Of a stretch of 64,000 bases of DNA, positions 41,885-50,285 are shown in pieces; positions within the stretch are counted from its first letter, which is position 1, and each line of letters opens with the position of its first letter. The position numbers were made by a program, and so were the translations under genes. Origin of the DNA: Acetobacteroides hydrogenigenes (GTDB lineage: Bacteria > Bacteroidota > Bacteroidia > Bacteroidales > ZOR0009); the NCBI RefSeq assembly GCF_004340205.1, contig NZ_SLWB01000002.1:186001-250000 (forward strand). Reading direction: 5' to 3'. The notes beneath the pieces were generated by a model that was not told where the DNA came from, ran no database searches, and saw nothing but the letters and a program-made list of their open reading frames with translations.

Positions 41885-44800
41885 ATGAAGAACTTCAAAT
41901 TCTACAACTTACTCGTTGGTTGGATTACTTTTGCCATTTCGGCAATTGTATACTTGCTTACCATCGAGCCATCGGGTAGCTACTGGGATTGCGGTGAATT
42001 TATCGCAACTGCCTTTAAGCTTGAAGTAGGACACCCTCCGGGGGCGCCGTTGTTTATGATCATGGCTAGGTTTTTTACCCTATTTGCCGGAGGTAATCTG
42101 GAGCTCGTTGCTACAATGGTAAATGTGATGTCAGCGCTGGCAAGTGCTTTCACCATTCTGTTCCTTTTTTGGACGATTACCCATTTGGCCCGTCGTATCT
42201 ATGCTAATACCGATGAACTCAATGCGAATCAAATTTTCGGGATTATTGGTGCTGGTTTTGTTGGTGCTTTGGCGTATACATTTTCGGATACATTCTGGTT
42301 TTCTGCGGTAGAAGGTGAGGTTTATGCGATGTCGTCGCTGTTTACCGCGGTAGTATTCTGGGCGATTCTTAAATGGGAAAATGATTTTGGAAAGCCCTAC
42401 GCTAACCGTTGGATTATCCTTATCTCTTACCTAATGGGCTTGTCGATTGGGGTTCACCTTTTGAACCTTCTTGCCATTCCTGCTATCGTATTCGTGTTCT
42501 ACTTTAAAAAGTATAAAGTTACTAAAGTTGGGGTTTTAAAGGCATTGGGTGTTTCGGCGCTGATCCTTGGTGGTATACTTTACGTGATTATCCCTGGTTT
42601 TGCAAAGGTAGGATCGTGGTTTGAGCTGCTGTTCGTGAACAGCTTTGGGCTTCCTTTCAACTCTGGCTTCTTCTTCTACCTAGCATTATTGGTAGGTGGG
42701 CTAATTTGGGGCGTTCATTATACCTATAAGCATGGTAAGGTTATTGGCAATACGATACTGCTTTGCGTTTCGGTTATCATGATCGGTTACTCGAGCTACA
42801 CCATGATTGTTGTTCGTGCATTTGCCGATACGCCAATCAACGAGAACGATCCTGAAAATGTATTTGCTCTTATTAACTACTTGAATCGCGAGCAGTACGG
42901 CGATCGTCCTCTTGTTAAGGGACAGTACTTCTCTGCGCCTATTACCAGCACAACTCCTCGCTACTCGTATACCAAAAACGAGAAGGAAGGAAGGTATGAT
43001 AAGTTTATTATTTCGTATAACTACGATTTCGATTCGCAGTTTGAGACGGTGTTTCCTCGTATGTACAGCATGCAGAAGGATCATATTGATCAGTACATGA
43101 CCTGGGGCAACGTTAAGGGTAAACAGGTGATGACTACCAACGCGAATGGAGAAGAGGAGGCTACCATTGTGCCAACCTTTGGGGAAAATGTTGGATTCTT
43201 CCTCAGCTATCAGGTTGGGTACATGTACATGCGCTACTTTATGTGGAATTTTGTGGGTCGACAAAATGATATACAGGGTCAGGGTGGAAGCCTGTACGGC
43301 AACTGGCAGTCGGGCATTCCGTTTATTGATAGGATGATTACCGGAAGCAACGATACGGTTGATTACCTTAAGGACAATAAGGGTAGCAACAAGTACTTCT
43401 TCCTTCCGCTGATTCTTGGCCTTATCGGTATCTTCTACCAGGTTCAGCGCGATCCGAAGAATGCCTTTGTGGTAGGTTTGCTCTTCTTCCTAACCGGATT
43501 GGCTATCGTAATCTACCTAAACCAAACACCGCTGCAGCCTCGCGAGCGCGACTATGCCTATGCTGGTTCGTTCTACGCGTTTACCATTTGGATTGGTCTT
43601 GCGGTGCTCTCGGTTCAGGAATTCTTGTCGAAGAGGGTTAAGGGACTTGCCGCTCCTGCGCTGGCAACGGCTCTTTGCCTATTTGCCGCTCCGGTGCTTA
43701 TGGGCGCCCAAACTTGGGACGACCACGACCGATCGAACCGCTACATGGCCGAAGATTTTGCCTACAACTATCTGCAAACTACACTTCCCAATAGTATTAT
43801 AATTACCAATGGCGATAACGATACCTTCCCACTATGGTTCCAGCAGGAGGTTAAGGGTGTTCGTACTGATGTTCGAATTATGAATACTAGCCTTTTGGGA
43901 ACCGACTGGTACATCGACCAGATGAAGAAGAAAGCTTACGAGTCGAATCCGCTTCCTATCTCTATTCCACGCGAAAAGTACGTTCAGGGGGTAAACGACC
44001 AGATCGTTGTTATGAATAAGGTTGAGGGCTACCACGATGCCAAGGAGGTGATGGATTTCATCCTCGATTCTGATCCTAGCACCAAAATACCGTACGGTAA
44101 CGATCTGATTAGCTTCACGCCAACCAGCTTCATCAAGATACCCGTAAATAAGCAAAATGCTATTGCCAGCGGTATTGTTGCGGCTAAGGATGCCGATAAG
44201 ATGGTGGATACGCTGTACATCAACATTAAGAAGCGCGATTTGAGCAAGAGCGACTTCGTGATACTCGATATCCTTGCACACTACCAGTGGAACCGACCCA
44301 TATACATCGTATCTCCAGGTGGTGATGGCGACTTAGGCTTCTCCGACTACCTTCAGTTCGATGGCTTTGCGTACCGTCTGGTTCCTATAAAAACGCCTCA
44401 CGATCAGAACACGCTTGATGCCGGACGCGTTGATACCGATGTGCTCTACAACAACCTGATGAAGAAGTACCGTTGGGGTACCATCAACAATCCGAATATC
44501 TACGTTGATCAGAACATGAGCCGTACCGTTGTACAGGTGCTGCGCATCCGCGACATGTTCAGCAAGCTAGCCGCTGAGCTCATCAAGGAGGGCAAGCTGG
44601 ATAAGGCGCTTAAGGTGCAGGATAGGGGAATGGAGCTGGTTCCGTTTAGCATGTACGCGCCCGAGTTTATGCCTTACAGCATTCCTGCAATTGTGGATAA
44701 CTACTACAAGCTGGGCAAGACCGATAAGGCCAATAGGATTGCCGAGGAGATGCTCAACCGAAACGTGAAAAACCTTAGCTTCTTCTTGAAGCTTGATCCA

Positions 44801-44998
44801 AAGATCGGCAACAACCTAGGCATGGAGAAGCAGCTGGGCTTCCAGAGCATCCTGTTTGTTTCGGAGGTGGTGAAGAAGTACAACCAGCCGGCCCTGTACA
44901 AGAAGTACGAGGATGCGCTGAACAGCTTCTACCCCTACTTTGCTCCATCGTTCCAGGAGCAGCAGCCGGAGTTAACCGATAGCATCGTTCAGGAATAG
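41885..44998 (+). CDS. DUF2723 membrane protein (GT-C-like)
   Basis: A 1037-residue inner-membrane protein. The N-terminal motif YWDCGEFIATAFKLEVGHPP (residues 34-53) is the DUF2723 signature and carries the acidic residues typical of GT-C glycosyltransferases. About 10-12 helices occupy residues 10-290 and 490-620. A ~400-residue C-terminal soluble region includes NGDNDTFPLWF and tetratricopeptide-like helices. Relatives transfer sugars to proteins; substrates in this phylum are not settled, so the role is inferred. It stands alone with a bidirectional terminator. Confidence 0.88.
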   Translation: MKNFKFYNLLVGWITFAISAIVYLLTIEPSGSYWDCGEFIATAFKLEVGHPPGAPLFMIMARFFTLFAGGNLELVATMVNVMSALASAFTILFLFWTITHLARRIYANTDELNANQIFGIIGAGFVGALAYTFSDTFWFSAVEGEVYAMSSLFTAVVFWAILKWENDFGKPYANRWIILISYLMGLSIGVHLLNLLAIPAIVFVFYFKKYKVTKVGVLKALGVSALILGGILYVIIPGFAKVGSWFELLFVNSFGLPFNSGFFFYLALLVGGLIWGVHYTYKHGKVIGNTILLCVSVIMIGYSSYTMIVVRAFADTPINENDPENVFALINYLNREQYGDRPLVKGQYFSAPITSTTPRYSYTKNEKEGRYDKFIISYNYDFDSQFETVFPRMYSMQKDHIDQYMTWGNVKGKQVMTTNANGEEEATIVPTFGENVGFFLSYQVGYMYMRYFMWNFVGRQNDIQGQGGSLYGNWQSGIPFIDRMITGSNDTVDYLKDNKGSNKYFFLPLILGLIGIFYQVQRDPKNAFVVGLLFFLTGLAIVIYLNQTPLQPRERDYAYAGSFYAFTIWIGLAVLSVQEFLSKRVKGLAAPALATALCLFAAPVLMGAQTWDDHDRSNRYMAEDFAYNYLQTTLPNSIIITNGDNDTFPLWFQQEVKGVRTDVRIMNTSLLGTDWYIDQMKKKAYESNPLPISIPREKYVQGVNDQIVVMNKVEGYHDAKEVMDFILDSDPSTKIPYGNDLISFTPTSFIKIPVNKQNAIASGIVAAKDADKMVDTLYINIKKRDLSKSDFVILDILAHYQWNRPIYIVSPGGDGDLGFSDYLQFDGFAYRLVPIKTPHDQNTLDAGRVDTDVLYNNLMKKYRWGTINNPNIYVDQNMSRTVVQVLRIRDMFSKLAAELIKEGKLDKALKVQDRGMELVPFSMYAPEFMPYSIPAIVDNYYKLGKTDKANRIAEEMLNRNVKNLSFFLKLDPKIGNNLGMEKQLGFQSILFVSEVVKKYNQPALYKKYEDALNSFYPYFAPSFQEQQPELTDSIVQE

Positions 44999-45019
44999 GC
45001 TACTTGTAGCTAATAGATA

Positions 45020-45053
45020 AAGAAAGAGAGAGCCCTAGGGCTCTCTCTTTCTT
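45020..45053. terminator. Perfect 34-bp palindrome, bidirectional terminator
   Basis: Symmetric about 45036.5, with 17-nt arms starting AAGAAAGAGAGAGCCC, purine-rich on one side and pyrimidine-rich on the other. It lies between the DUF2723 stop and the convergent 240-aa gene. Confidence 0.85.
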
Positions 45054-45069
45054 GTTTACGATGGTTGGC

Positions 45070-45792
45070 CTATATCTCCTGCAGCTTGAGCCGCTTTATC
45101 TGATCTTCGAAGACGGTTCTTATCTTCTGTAGATTTTCGAGGTGTATGTTGGGGTCGAAGATACGGACGGCATCAACGATGCCCTTTTTGCGGCAGAACA
45201 CGGCAAGGGCGGCGTCGAAGCCTGTGTAGTCGATGTTATTCTTTACGGCTTCGCTTACCTTGCGAAACTGCCCGAAATCGAGCTTGCTCGATAGCGCGAT
45301 GTAGCGCTCGCCCGGCTCGTCCAAATCCTGGTAGATGCCCTCTACGATTTCCTCGATGCAGAAGAGCTTCTGTATTTGGATGGCGGCCTCCTCGTCTATT
45401 CGCCTGTACTTAAGGAAGGCGATTCCTTCGGCCTTCAGAAAGTCTTGTAGCGCCTTCATCATGTCAAAATCCTTGAGGTACTTTACGCGGATGGCGTTGT
45501 AGCTGTCGGCGAAGATCGAGATCTTAGCGGGGGTAACGTCGATGTCGCAGCCGAGCACCTTGCGGGCCTCGTAGCCGAGCCGTACGACGTGCTCGATGCT
45601 GTACGCCTCTTTGGTGACAAAGAAGATGGTGCGGGGCTTGTCGGTATCCAGATCGTGTGCGCTGTAGTAGCCGGGGTAGGGCTGCGTGATTTCGAGGATG
45701 AGGGCGTTCGGGTGCCGCTGGTGGTTAAGGCTCATTACGTGCTCGAGCTTGGTAAGCAGCCCGAAGGTTTCGATAAATAGTCTTCGTTCCAT
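45070..45792 (-). CDS. Hypothetical protein
   Basis: A 240-residue soluble alpha/beta protein I do not recognise. It has no signal or membrane segment. Features include an N-terminal LEITQPYPGYYSAHDLDTDKPR stretch (near 34-55), a KISIFADSYNAIRVKYL segment, and a helix-rich C-terminus rich in K/E/L. It stands alone, convergent with DUF2723 across the palindromic terminator. G+C is higher than in the AT-rich genes to the left. Confidence 0.65.
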   Translation of the reverse strand: MERRLFIETFGLLTKLEHVMSLNHQRHPNALILEITQPYPGYYSAHDLDTDKPRTIFFVTKEAYSIEHVVRLGYEARKVLGCDIDVTPAKISIFADSYNAIRVKYLKDFDMMKALQDFLKAEGIAFLKYRRIDEEAAIQIQKLFCIEEIVEGIYQDLDEPGERYIALSSKLDFGQFRKVSEAVKNNIDYTGFDAALAVFCRKKGIVDAVRIFDPNIHLENLQKIRTVFEDQIKRLKLQEI

Positions 45793-45915
45793 GGTTTGTG
45801 TTGATTAGCCACAACAAATTACGAAAACCGTAGGGCGAAGTCAAGCGGACGGGGAAAAGTTTCGGCTAGGGGAGGCGGGGTGCAGGCGCGGGGCGGCTGC
45901 CCTTGCGCAAAAGGC

Positions 45916-45948
45916 AATCCCCAGTAGGCATCGCGCGTGCTGGGGATT
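45916..45948 (-). terminator. Terminator hairpin of the TAGSCA-loop family (copy 4)
   Basis: AATCCCCAG (45916-45924) pairs with CTGGGGATT (45940-45948). The 15-nt loop begins TAGGCATCGCGCG, similar to the other family loops. It lies after the second DUF6261-like gene. Confidence 0.6.
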
Positions 45949-45983
45949 TAGTGAAAAAAATTGAACTCATAATTAGTTCTTTC

Positions 45984-46721
45984 CTATTTCGTTGTGGCAT
46001 TCTGATCGTTTTCGGAGCGGGTGGCGCGCTGCTTCTGCAGGGTCACGTACTTGGCGATAATCGTGTTGAGCTTAAACACTAGGTCCTTTAGCTCGGCCTT
46101 GTTGTAGAACTCGATTTCGCTCTCGATAAAGCGGAACTCCTTAGCGATGGCCTCGCCGAGCTCCTTGGCGGCCTGTACGGTGTTGCTCTTGGCCTCCTGC
46201 GCTGCGGTCTTGTCGACGCGTGCGGTGGAGTGCTGCTTGAAGCTGGCCTGTGCTTCCTCTATTTCGGTAACCCATTCTTGGGCCTGAATGGTTTCTACGG
46301 CCTGCCGGAGCTCGGGCTCGTTCTTGAGCATGCTCAGGAGGGTGTCTACGCGGGTGGTTTCGTCGGCGTAGGCCATTCGGTCCATATCCCAACCAATCTT
46401 GCGGTAGGTGTTTACGATGAGCTGCCCGGCCTGTGCCCAGGCGGCGTTCTTGCGTTCGGTGCAGAGCTGTGCGTAGTCGCGTAGGTTGGTCAAGCCGTTG
46501 TCGCGGTGGTCGTCGTCGCTTTCGATGAGGCTGCTTAGGTCTACCATGCTCAGCTTTTCGAGCGATTTGCGGTAGATGGCCAGCCTATCGTCTACGGTTT
46601 TCTTGTAGGCGGCCAGGGCGGGCATGGTTGCGGCAAAAGGGGCGGTGGCATCAGCGACTTCGGCAGCGAAGGTGCCTTTTTCGTTGATGTGCATTTTCTT
46701 AAAGTAGTATCCGTTGATCAT
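45984..46721 (-). CDS. DUF6261-like helical protein (paralogue 2)
   Basis: A 245-residue cytosolic, helical protein aligned over its full length with the protein at 25302-26033. Shared blocks are DDDHRDNGLTNLRDYA, WAQAGQLIVN, IGWDM, DET, WVTEIEEAQ and a C-terminal QRATRSENDQN. About one third of positions look identical by eye. Immediately upstream are the TATCTTTAAGGC promoter box and then the 42-bp array. The repeated association with two unrelated arrays is the main reason to think that the protein and the arrays are functionally linked. The molecular role is unknown. Confidence 0.75.
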   Translation of the reverse strand: MINGYYFKKMHINEKGTFAAEVADATAPFAATMPALAAYKKTVDDRLAIYRKSLEKLSMVDLSSLIESDDDHRDNGLTNLRDYAQLCTERKNAAWAQAGQLIVNTYRKIGWDMDRMAYADETTRVDTLLSMLKNEPELRQAVETIQAQEWVTEIEEAQASFKQHSTARVDKTAAQEAKSNTVQAAKELGEAIAKEFRFIESEIEFYNKAELKDLVFKLNTIIAKYVTLQKQRATRSENDQNATTK

Positions 46722-46750
46722 TAGTTTACATATTTAGATTGTTATGGCCT

Positions 46751-46758
46751 TAAAGATA
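46751..46758 (-). promoter_or_regulatory. -7 box TATCTTTA (followed by AGGC) of the second DUF6261-like gene
   Basis: A minus-strand TAnnTTTA box 29 bp before the ATG at 46721. With AGGC it matches the first paralogue's box (25268-25275) at 11 of 12 bases. Confidence 0.55.
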
Positions 46759-46874
46759 TAATAAAAATTAATTCGATGCTTTTTTTGTGTTAAAAAATCA
46801 TCCTTGATGTACAAAAAATTTAGCTGGAATAGCTGCGGTAGGGGGCTCTTGGGTGCTGCTTTGGGGGTACTTCC

Positions 46875-47300
46875 TATGGGTATAAGCCTGCCGCAGGGTT
46901 GCAGCGGCCCAATCCCCATGGGTATAAGCCTGCCGCAGAGCTGCAGCACCCCAATCCCTATGGGGATAAGCTTGCCGCAGAGCTGCAGCGGCCCAATCCC
47001 TATGGGTATAAGCTTGCCGCAGAGCTGCAGCAGCCCAATCCCTATGGGGATAAGCTTGCCGCAGAGCTGCAGCGGCCCAATCCCTATGGGTATAAGCTTG
47101 CCGCAGAGCTGCAGCAGCCCAATCCCTATGGGGATAAGCTTGCCGCAGAGCTGCAGCGGCCCAATCCCTATGGGTATAAGCTTGCCGCAGAGCTGCAGCA
47201 GCCCAATCCCTATGGGTATAAGCTTGCCGCAGAGCTGCAGCAGCCCAATCCCTATGGGTATAAGCTTGCCGCAGAATTGCAGCGGCCCAATCCCTATGGT
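46875..47300. repeat. 42-bp array with two palindromic cores per unit, upstream of paralogue 2
   Basis: TATGGG-type cores start at 46875, 46917, 46959, 47001, 47043, 47085, 47127, 47169, 47211, 47253 and 47295, exactly 42 bp apart. Each unit also has GCAG-AG-CTGC midway (for example 47019-47028), so palindrome centres recur every 20.5-21.5 bp. Because 42 is a multiple of 3, two overlapping frames stay open through the array; neither is credible as a gene. The units are nearly identical, so this is the youngest or most homogenised array here. Confidence 0.95.
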
Positions 47301-47324
47301 CTTTTTTTGTTGGCTAGCGGCTGG

Positions 47325-48347
47325 CTACTCCATCCGCAGGAGCTCGGCGGCGGCTTGGGCGGGGTTGTCGTAGTCGAGGACGATGTCGATGAGGGCCTCG
47401 GGCGGGCGCTTCTGGTTTTGGATGAGGTAGGCCTTGTCGTAGTAGGCGAGGGTGAGGTCGGCGATGCGGGCGTAGTCGCTCTGGGCAAGGGCCTCCACGC
47501 ACACCTTGTAGGTGTCGAGGCCCAGGCGGCGCTCGATCTTGTCGAGGGCCTGGCGGATGACCTCGCTGCCGAAGCCGGCGTAGTCGGCCACCAGGCGCTT
47601 AACGCGGAGCTCCTTGGGGATGCTGATGCGGTAGACGCTGGCGGCGCGCATCTTGGTAAAGAGCTCGTCGCAGATGGCCACGCGGCCGATGTTCTTGCTC
47701 TCGTCCTCGATCCAGATGGGCCTACCGAAGTCGAAGGTTCTCCACTCGTCGAAGAGCCGGTTCTCGAACATCTCGGCAAAGGGCTGGGGCTCCTGCCCGA
47801 TGGCGCCGAAGGCCGATCCCTTGTGGTTGGCGTAGCCCTCGAGGTCGAGCACCTGCGCGCCCTGCCGCTTCATCTCCAGCAGGATGTCGGTTTTGCCGCT
47901 GCCGGTGTTGCCGCCCAGGATGCGGATGTCGGCCTGCTGGCTGCCGAGCTGCTCGCGGAGGTAGGTGCGGTAGGCCTTGTAGCCGCCGCGGAGCAGGTAC
48001 ACCTTAAAGCCGGCGGTTTCGAGCAGCCAGGCCACGCTGGCGCTGCGCATGCCGCCCCGCCAGCAGTGCACGGCAATCTCGCCTTGGGCGTTTACCTTTT
48101 TGCGGCCAAAGCGCACCATGTCGGCCAGCTTGGGGCCTACGAATTCGAGGCCGGCCAGCACCGCCAGGTCCTTGCCCTGCCGGGTGTACTTGGTGCCCAC
48201 CACGGCGCGCTCCTCGTCGGTGAACAGGGGCATGCTTAGCGCCCCCGGGATGTGGCCTTTGGCGTACTCCTGGGGCGATCGAACGTCGAGAATGGCGGTA
48301 TTGGGGCGCAGCTCCAAAAACTTGTCTGGGCTTAGGGTTGTTGGCAT
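47325..48347 (-). CDS. mnmH: tRNA 2-selenouridine synthase
   Basis: The 340 residues combine an N-terminal rhodanese domain (about 10-125; catalytic C95 in HCWRGGMRS) with a P-loop domain (GGNTGSGKT at 145-153). This is the SelU/MnmH layout, which swaps sulfur for selenium in the wobble 2-thiouridine of certain tRNAs. Its presence implies a selenophosphate synthetase elsewhere in the genome. The gene is distinctly G+C-rich and uses C/G-ending codons. Its stop is 25 bp from the 42-bp array. Confidence 0.93.
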   Translation of the reverse strand: MPTTLSPDKFLELRPNTAILDVRSPQEYAKGHIPGALSMPLFTDEERAVVGTKYTRQGKDLAVLAGLEFVGPKLADMVRFGRKKVNAQGEIAVHCWRGGMRSASVAWLLETAGFKVYLLRGGYKAYRTYLREQLGSQQADIRILGGNTGSGKTDILLEMKRQGAQVLDLEGYANHKGSAFGAIGQEPQPFAEMFENRLFDEWRTFDFGRPIWIEDESKNIGRVAICDELFTKMRAASVYRISIPKELRVKRLVADYAGFGSEVIRQALDKIERRLGLDTYKVCVEALAQSDYARIADLTLAYYDKAYLIQNQKRPPEALIDIVLDYDNPAQAAAELLRME

Positions 48348-48372
48348 GGCGGCTTTGCTGATTTTCGGAGGG

Positions 48373-48380
48373 CAAAGGTA
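48373..48380 (-). promoter_or_regulatory. -7 box TACCTTTG for mnmH
   Basis: This minus-strand TAnnTTTG match is 25 bp before the ATG at 48347. Confidence 0.55.
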
Positions 48381-48381
48381 T

Positions 48382-48403
48382 AAAAAAGGAGGCTAACGCC
48401 TCC
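48382..48403 (-). terminator. Terminator after the AIM24 gene
   Basis: GGAGGC / GCCTCC with a TAAC loop; a six-A run at 48382-48387 gives the U tract on the minus strand. The terminator abuts the mnmH promoter. Confidence 0.85.
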
Positions 48404-48410
48404 CTTTTGC

Positions 48411-49175
48411 CTACTCTTCGTAGAACTTGCCGAGGATTTTACCCTCGTTTAGGTGCAGCTGGTGGATGCAGGTGGTGATGGTTTGGATCATCTTTTTGAT
48501 GGGGTGCGACTGCATCCATACCTTACCGCTGCCGCTTAGCGTTGCCAGGGTGGCGCCGCTGTTGCCCAGCACCATAGTTTTTAGGCGGTCGTTGGCATCA
48601 ACCGATAGGCTAATGCCGGGCTGAAAGGCTACAATGCTGCTGGTTTCGGCATGGATGGTTTCGTTGTGGAGCTCGCGCTCGATCAGCAGGCCACCTATGG
48701 AAACGTACACTTCGCCCTCGCCGCTGATCTTCTCGAGCGGCATGGTGTCGTTCTTGGCCGCTGCGCCCGTTCTGTTGAACAGGTAGGGCTGCAGCTTAAG
48801 GCCCTTAGGCCCGCATATAAAGGCGTTGCGCTGTATCACGATCTCGTGGTTGAACGATGCCAGGTCGATCAGGTGGATGCTGCCCACGTAGGGGGTAGAG
48901 AACGATATCTTCCGGCTTCCCCTGCCGTAGTTGGTAAAGTAGGTAAGGAAGAGCGTTTCGCAGGGTAGCGGTCTCGAACCGGAGGGGAATAGCTTGCCCA
49001 TGATGCCCGGATTGGGCTCGGTGCCATCGCCAAGGCAGGTCTCGTACGATATGCCCTCCTCCATGAAGATCATGGCGCCGGCTTCGGCAATAATGGTTTC
49101 GCCTGGACTAAGGGTTACATCGAGGGTTTGGTAGCTTCCCCCCGTAATTTGGTAGCTAACTGGTTGCGGAATCAT
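48411..49175 (-). CDS. AIM24/TIGR00266-family protein
   Basis: This 254-residue beta-rich protein has the double-stranded helix pattern of the TIGR00266/AIM24 family, with YQTLDVTLSPGETIIAEAGAM near the N-terminus and repeated glycine-bounded strands. Function is not established; yeast AIM24 affects mitochondrial membrane organisation. The gene is monocistronic, between mnmH and rsgA. Confidence 0.88.
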   Translation of the reverse strand: MIPQPVSYQITGGSYQTLDVTLSPGETIIAEAGAMIFMEEGISYETCLGDGTEPNPGIMGKLFPSGSRPLPCETLFLTYFTNYGRGSRKISFSTPYVGSIHLIDLASFNHEIVIQRNAFICGPKGLKLQPYLFNRTGAAAKNDTMPLEKISGEGEVYVSIGGLLIERELHNETIHAETSSIVAFQPGISLSVDANDRLKTMVLGNSGATLATLSGSGKVWMQSHPIKKMIQTITTCIHQLHLNEGKILGKFYEE

Positions 49176-49277
49176 CGCGTGCTGATGTTAGATTTTGGTG
49201 ACACAACTTAAATTTTAAGTTGGTTAACACAGCACGTCGGCGATTGTTTACTTAGGTGCAAAAAAGTTTTGGATCCG

Positions 49278-50231
49278 CTAAAACTTTGTGCGGTATTTTT
49301 CGTCCTCGTCCTCAAGTATTTTAAGGTAGCTCTCGTAGCGCGATAGGGCAATCTGCTCGTTGGTTACGGCCTCCTTTACGGCGCAGCCCGGCTCGTGCGT
49401 ATGGGTGCAGTTGTAGAACTTGCAGCCTTCGGAGTACCTAAATATATCCTTAAAGAAGTGGAAGAGCTCGTCCTTCTTCACGTCGATAATGCCGAACCCC
49501 TTAATTCCGGGGGTGTCGATAACGTACCCGTTGCTGCCAAAGGGGAACATCTCCGAGAAGGTGGTGGTGTGGGTGCCCTTGTGGTGGTAGTCCGATATCT
49601 TGCCGGTTCTCAGCTCGAGGTTGATGTCGAGGGCATTCAGCAGGGTCGACTTGCCGACACCCGAGTTGCCCGAGAACACGCTCACCTTGCCCTCTAGACG
49701 GCTGCGGAGCGCGTCGAGGTTGGTACCTTCGGTGGCCGAAACCTCCATTACCTCGTATCCCGCAAGGGCGTAGTCCATCTTAAAGAGCTCGAGCTCCACC
49801 TTGGCATCGATGTCGTAAAGGTCTATCTTGTTTACAACGATGGTGGCTGGCACCTTGTAGGCCTCGGCGGCAACCAAAAATCGGTCCACAAACTCGCGGC
49901 TGGTCTTAGGCAAATCGATGGTAACCACCAGGAACACCTGGTCGATGTTGGCGGCAATGATGTGCGCCTCCTTCGAAAGGTTCGTCGAGCGGCGGATGAT
50001 GTAGTTCCTGCGCTCATGGATTTTGGAGATGACGCCAATCTCGTCCTCGTCCGAGAAGTCGACCTTTACGTAGTCGCCTACCACGATAGGGTTGGTGGTT
50101 TTCACATCCTTCAGGCGGATTTTACCGCGTATCTTGCACTCCAGCTTCTCGCCCGTTTCGCGGTTTACCACCGTGTACCAGCTGCCGGTTGCCTTAACCA
50201 CGAGTCCTATAAATTCTTTCGATTGTGCCAT
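49278..50231 (-). CDS. rsgA: Small ribosomal subunit biogenesis GTPase RsgA
   Basis: About 317 residues. An N-terminal OB fold (G-x-V-x-K-A-T-G-S-W-Y-x-V) precedes the circularly permuted GTPase: VVNKIDLYD (G4), then SGNSGVGKSTLLNAL (G1) and DTPGIKGFG (G3), and a C-terminal zinc motif CKFYNCTHTHEPGC. RsgA matures the 30S subunit. I choose the ATG at 50231 because a TAAATTTG promoter box at 50247-50254 overlaps the longer 50249 start. Confidence 0.95.
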   Translation of the reverse strand: MAQSKEFIGLVVKATGSWYTVVNRETGEKLECKIRGKIRLKDVKTTNPIVVGDYVKVDFSDEDEIGVISKIHERRNYIIRRSTNLSKEAHIIAANIDQVFLVVTIDLPKTSREFVDRFLVAAEAYKVPATIVVNKIDLYDIDAKVELELFKMDYALAGYEVMEVSATEGTNLDALRSRLEGKVSVFSGNSGVGKSTLLNALDINLELRTGKISDYHHKGTHTTTFSEMFPFGSNGYVIDTPGIKGFGIIDVKKDELFHFFKDIFRYSEGCKFYNCTHTHEPGCAVKEAVTNEQIALSRYESYLKILEDEDEKYRTKF

Positions 50232-50246
50232 GACCATTATTTTGTC

Positions 50247-50254
50247 CAAATTTA
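50247..50254 (-). promoter_or_regulatory. -7 box TAAATTTG that decides the rsgA start
   Basis: This minus-strand TAnnTTTG match overlaps the upstream candidate ATG at 50249 and so favours the ATG at 50231. Confidence 0.5.
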
Positions 50255-50285
50255 GGAATAAAGATCGGGAATGGGGCCTATGCGG

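Noticed and set aside
46804-48239. Long overlapping plus-strand frames through the 42-bp array (189 and 446 codons)
   Set aside because: Both are translations of a repeat whose 42-bp unit is a multiple of three; they also run antisense through mnmH. No start signal or non-repeat coding content.
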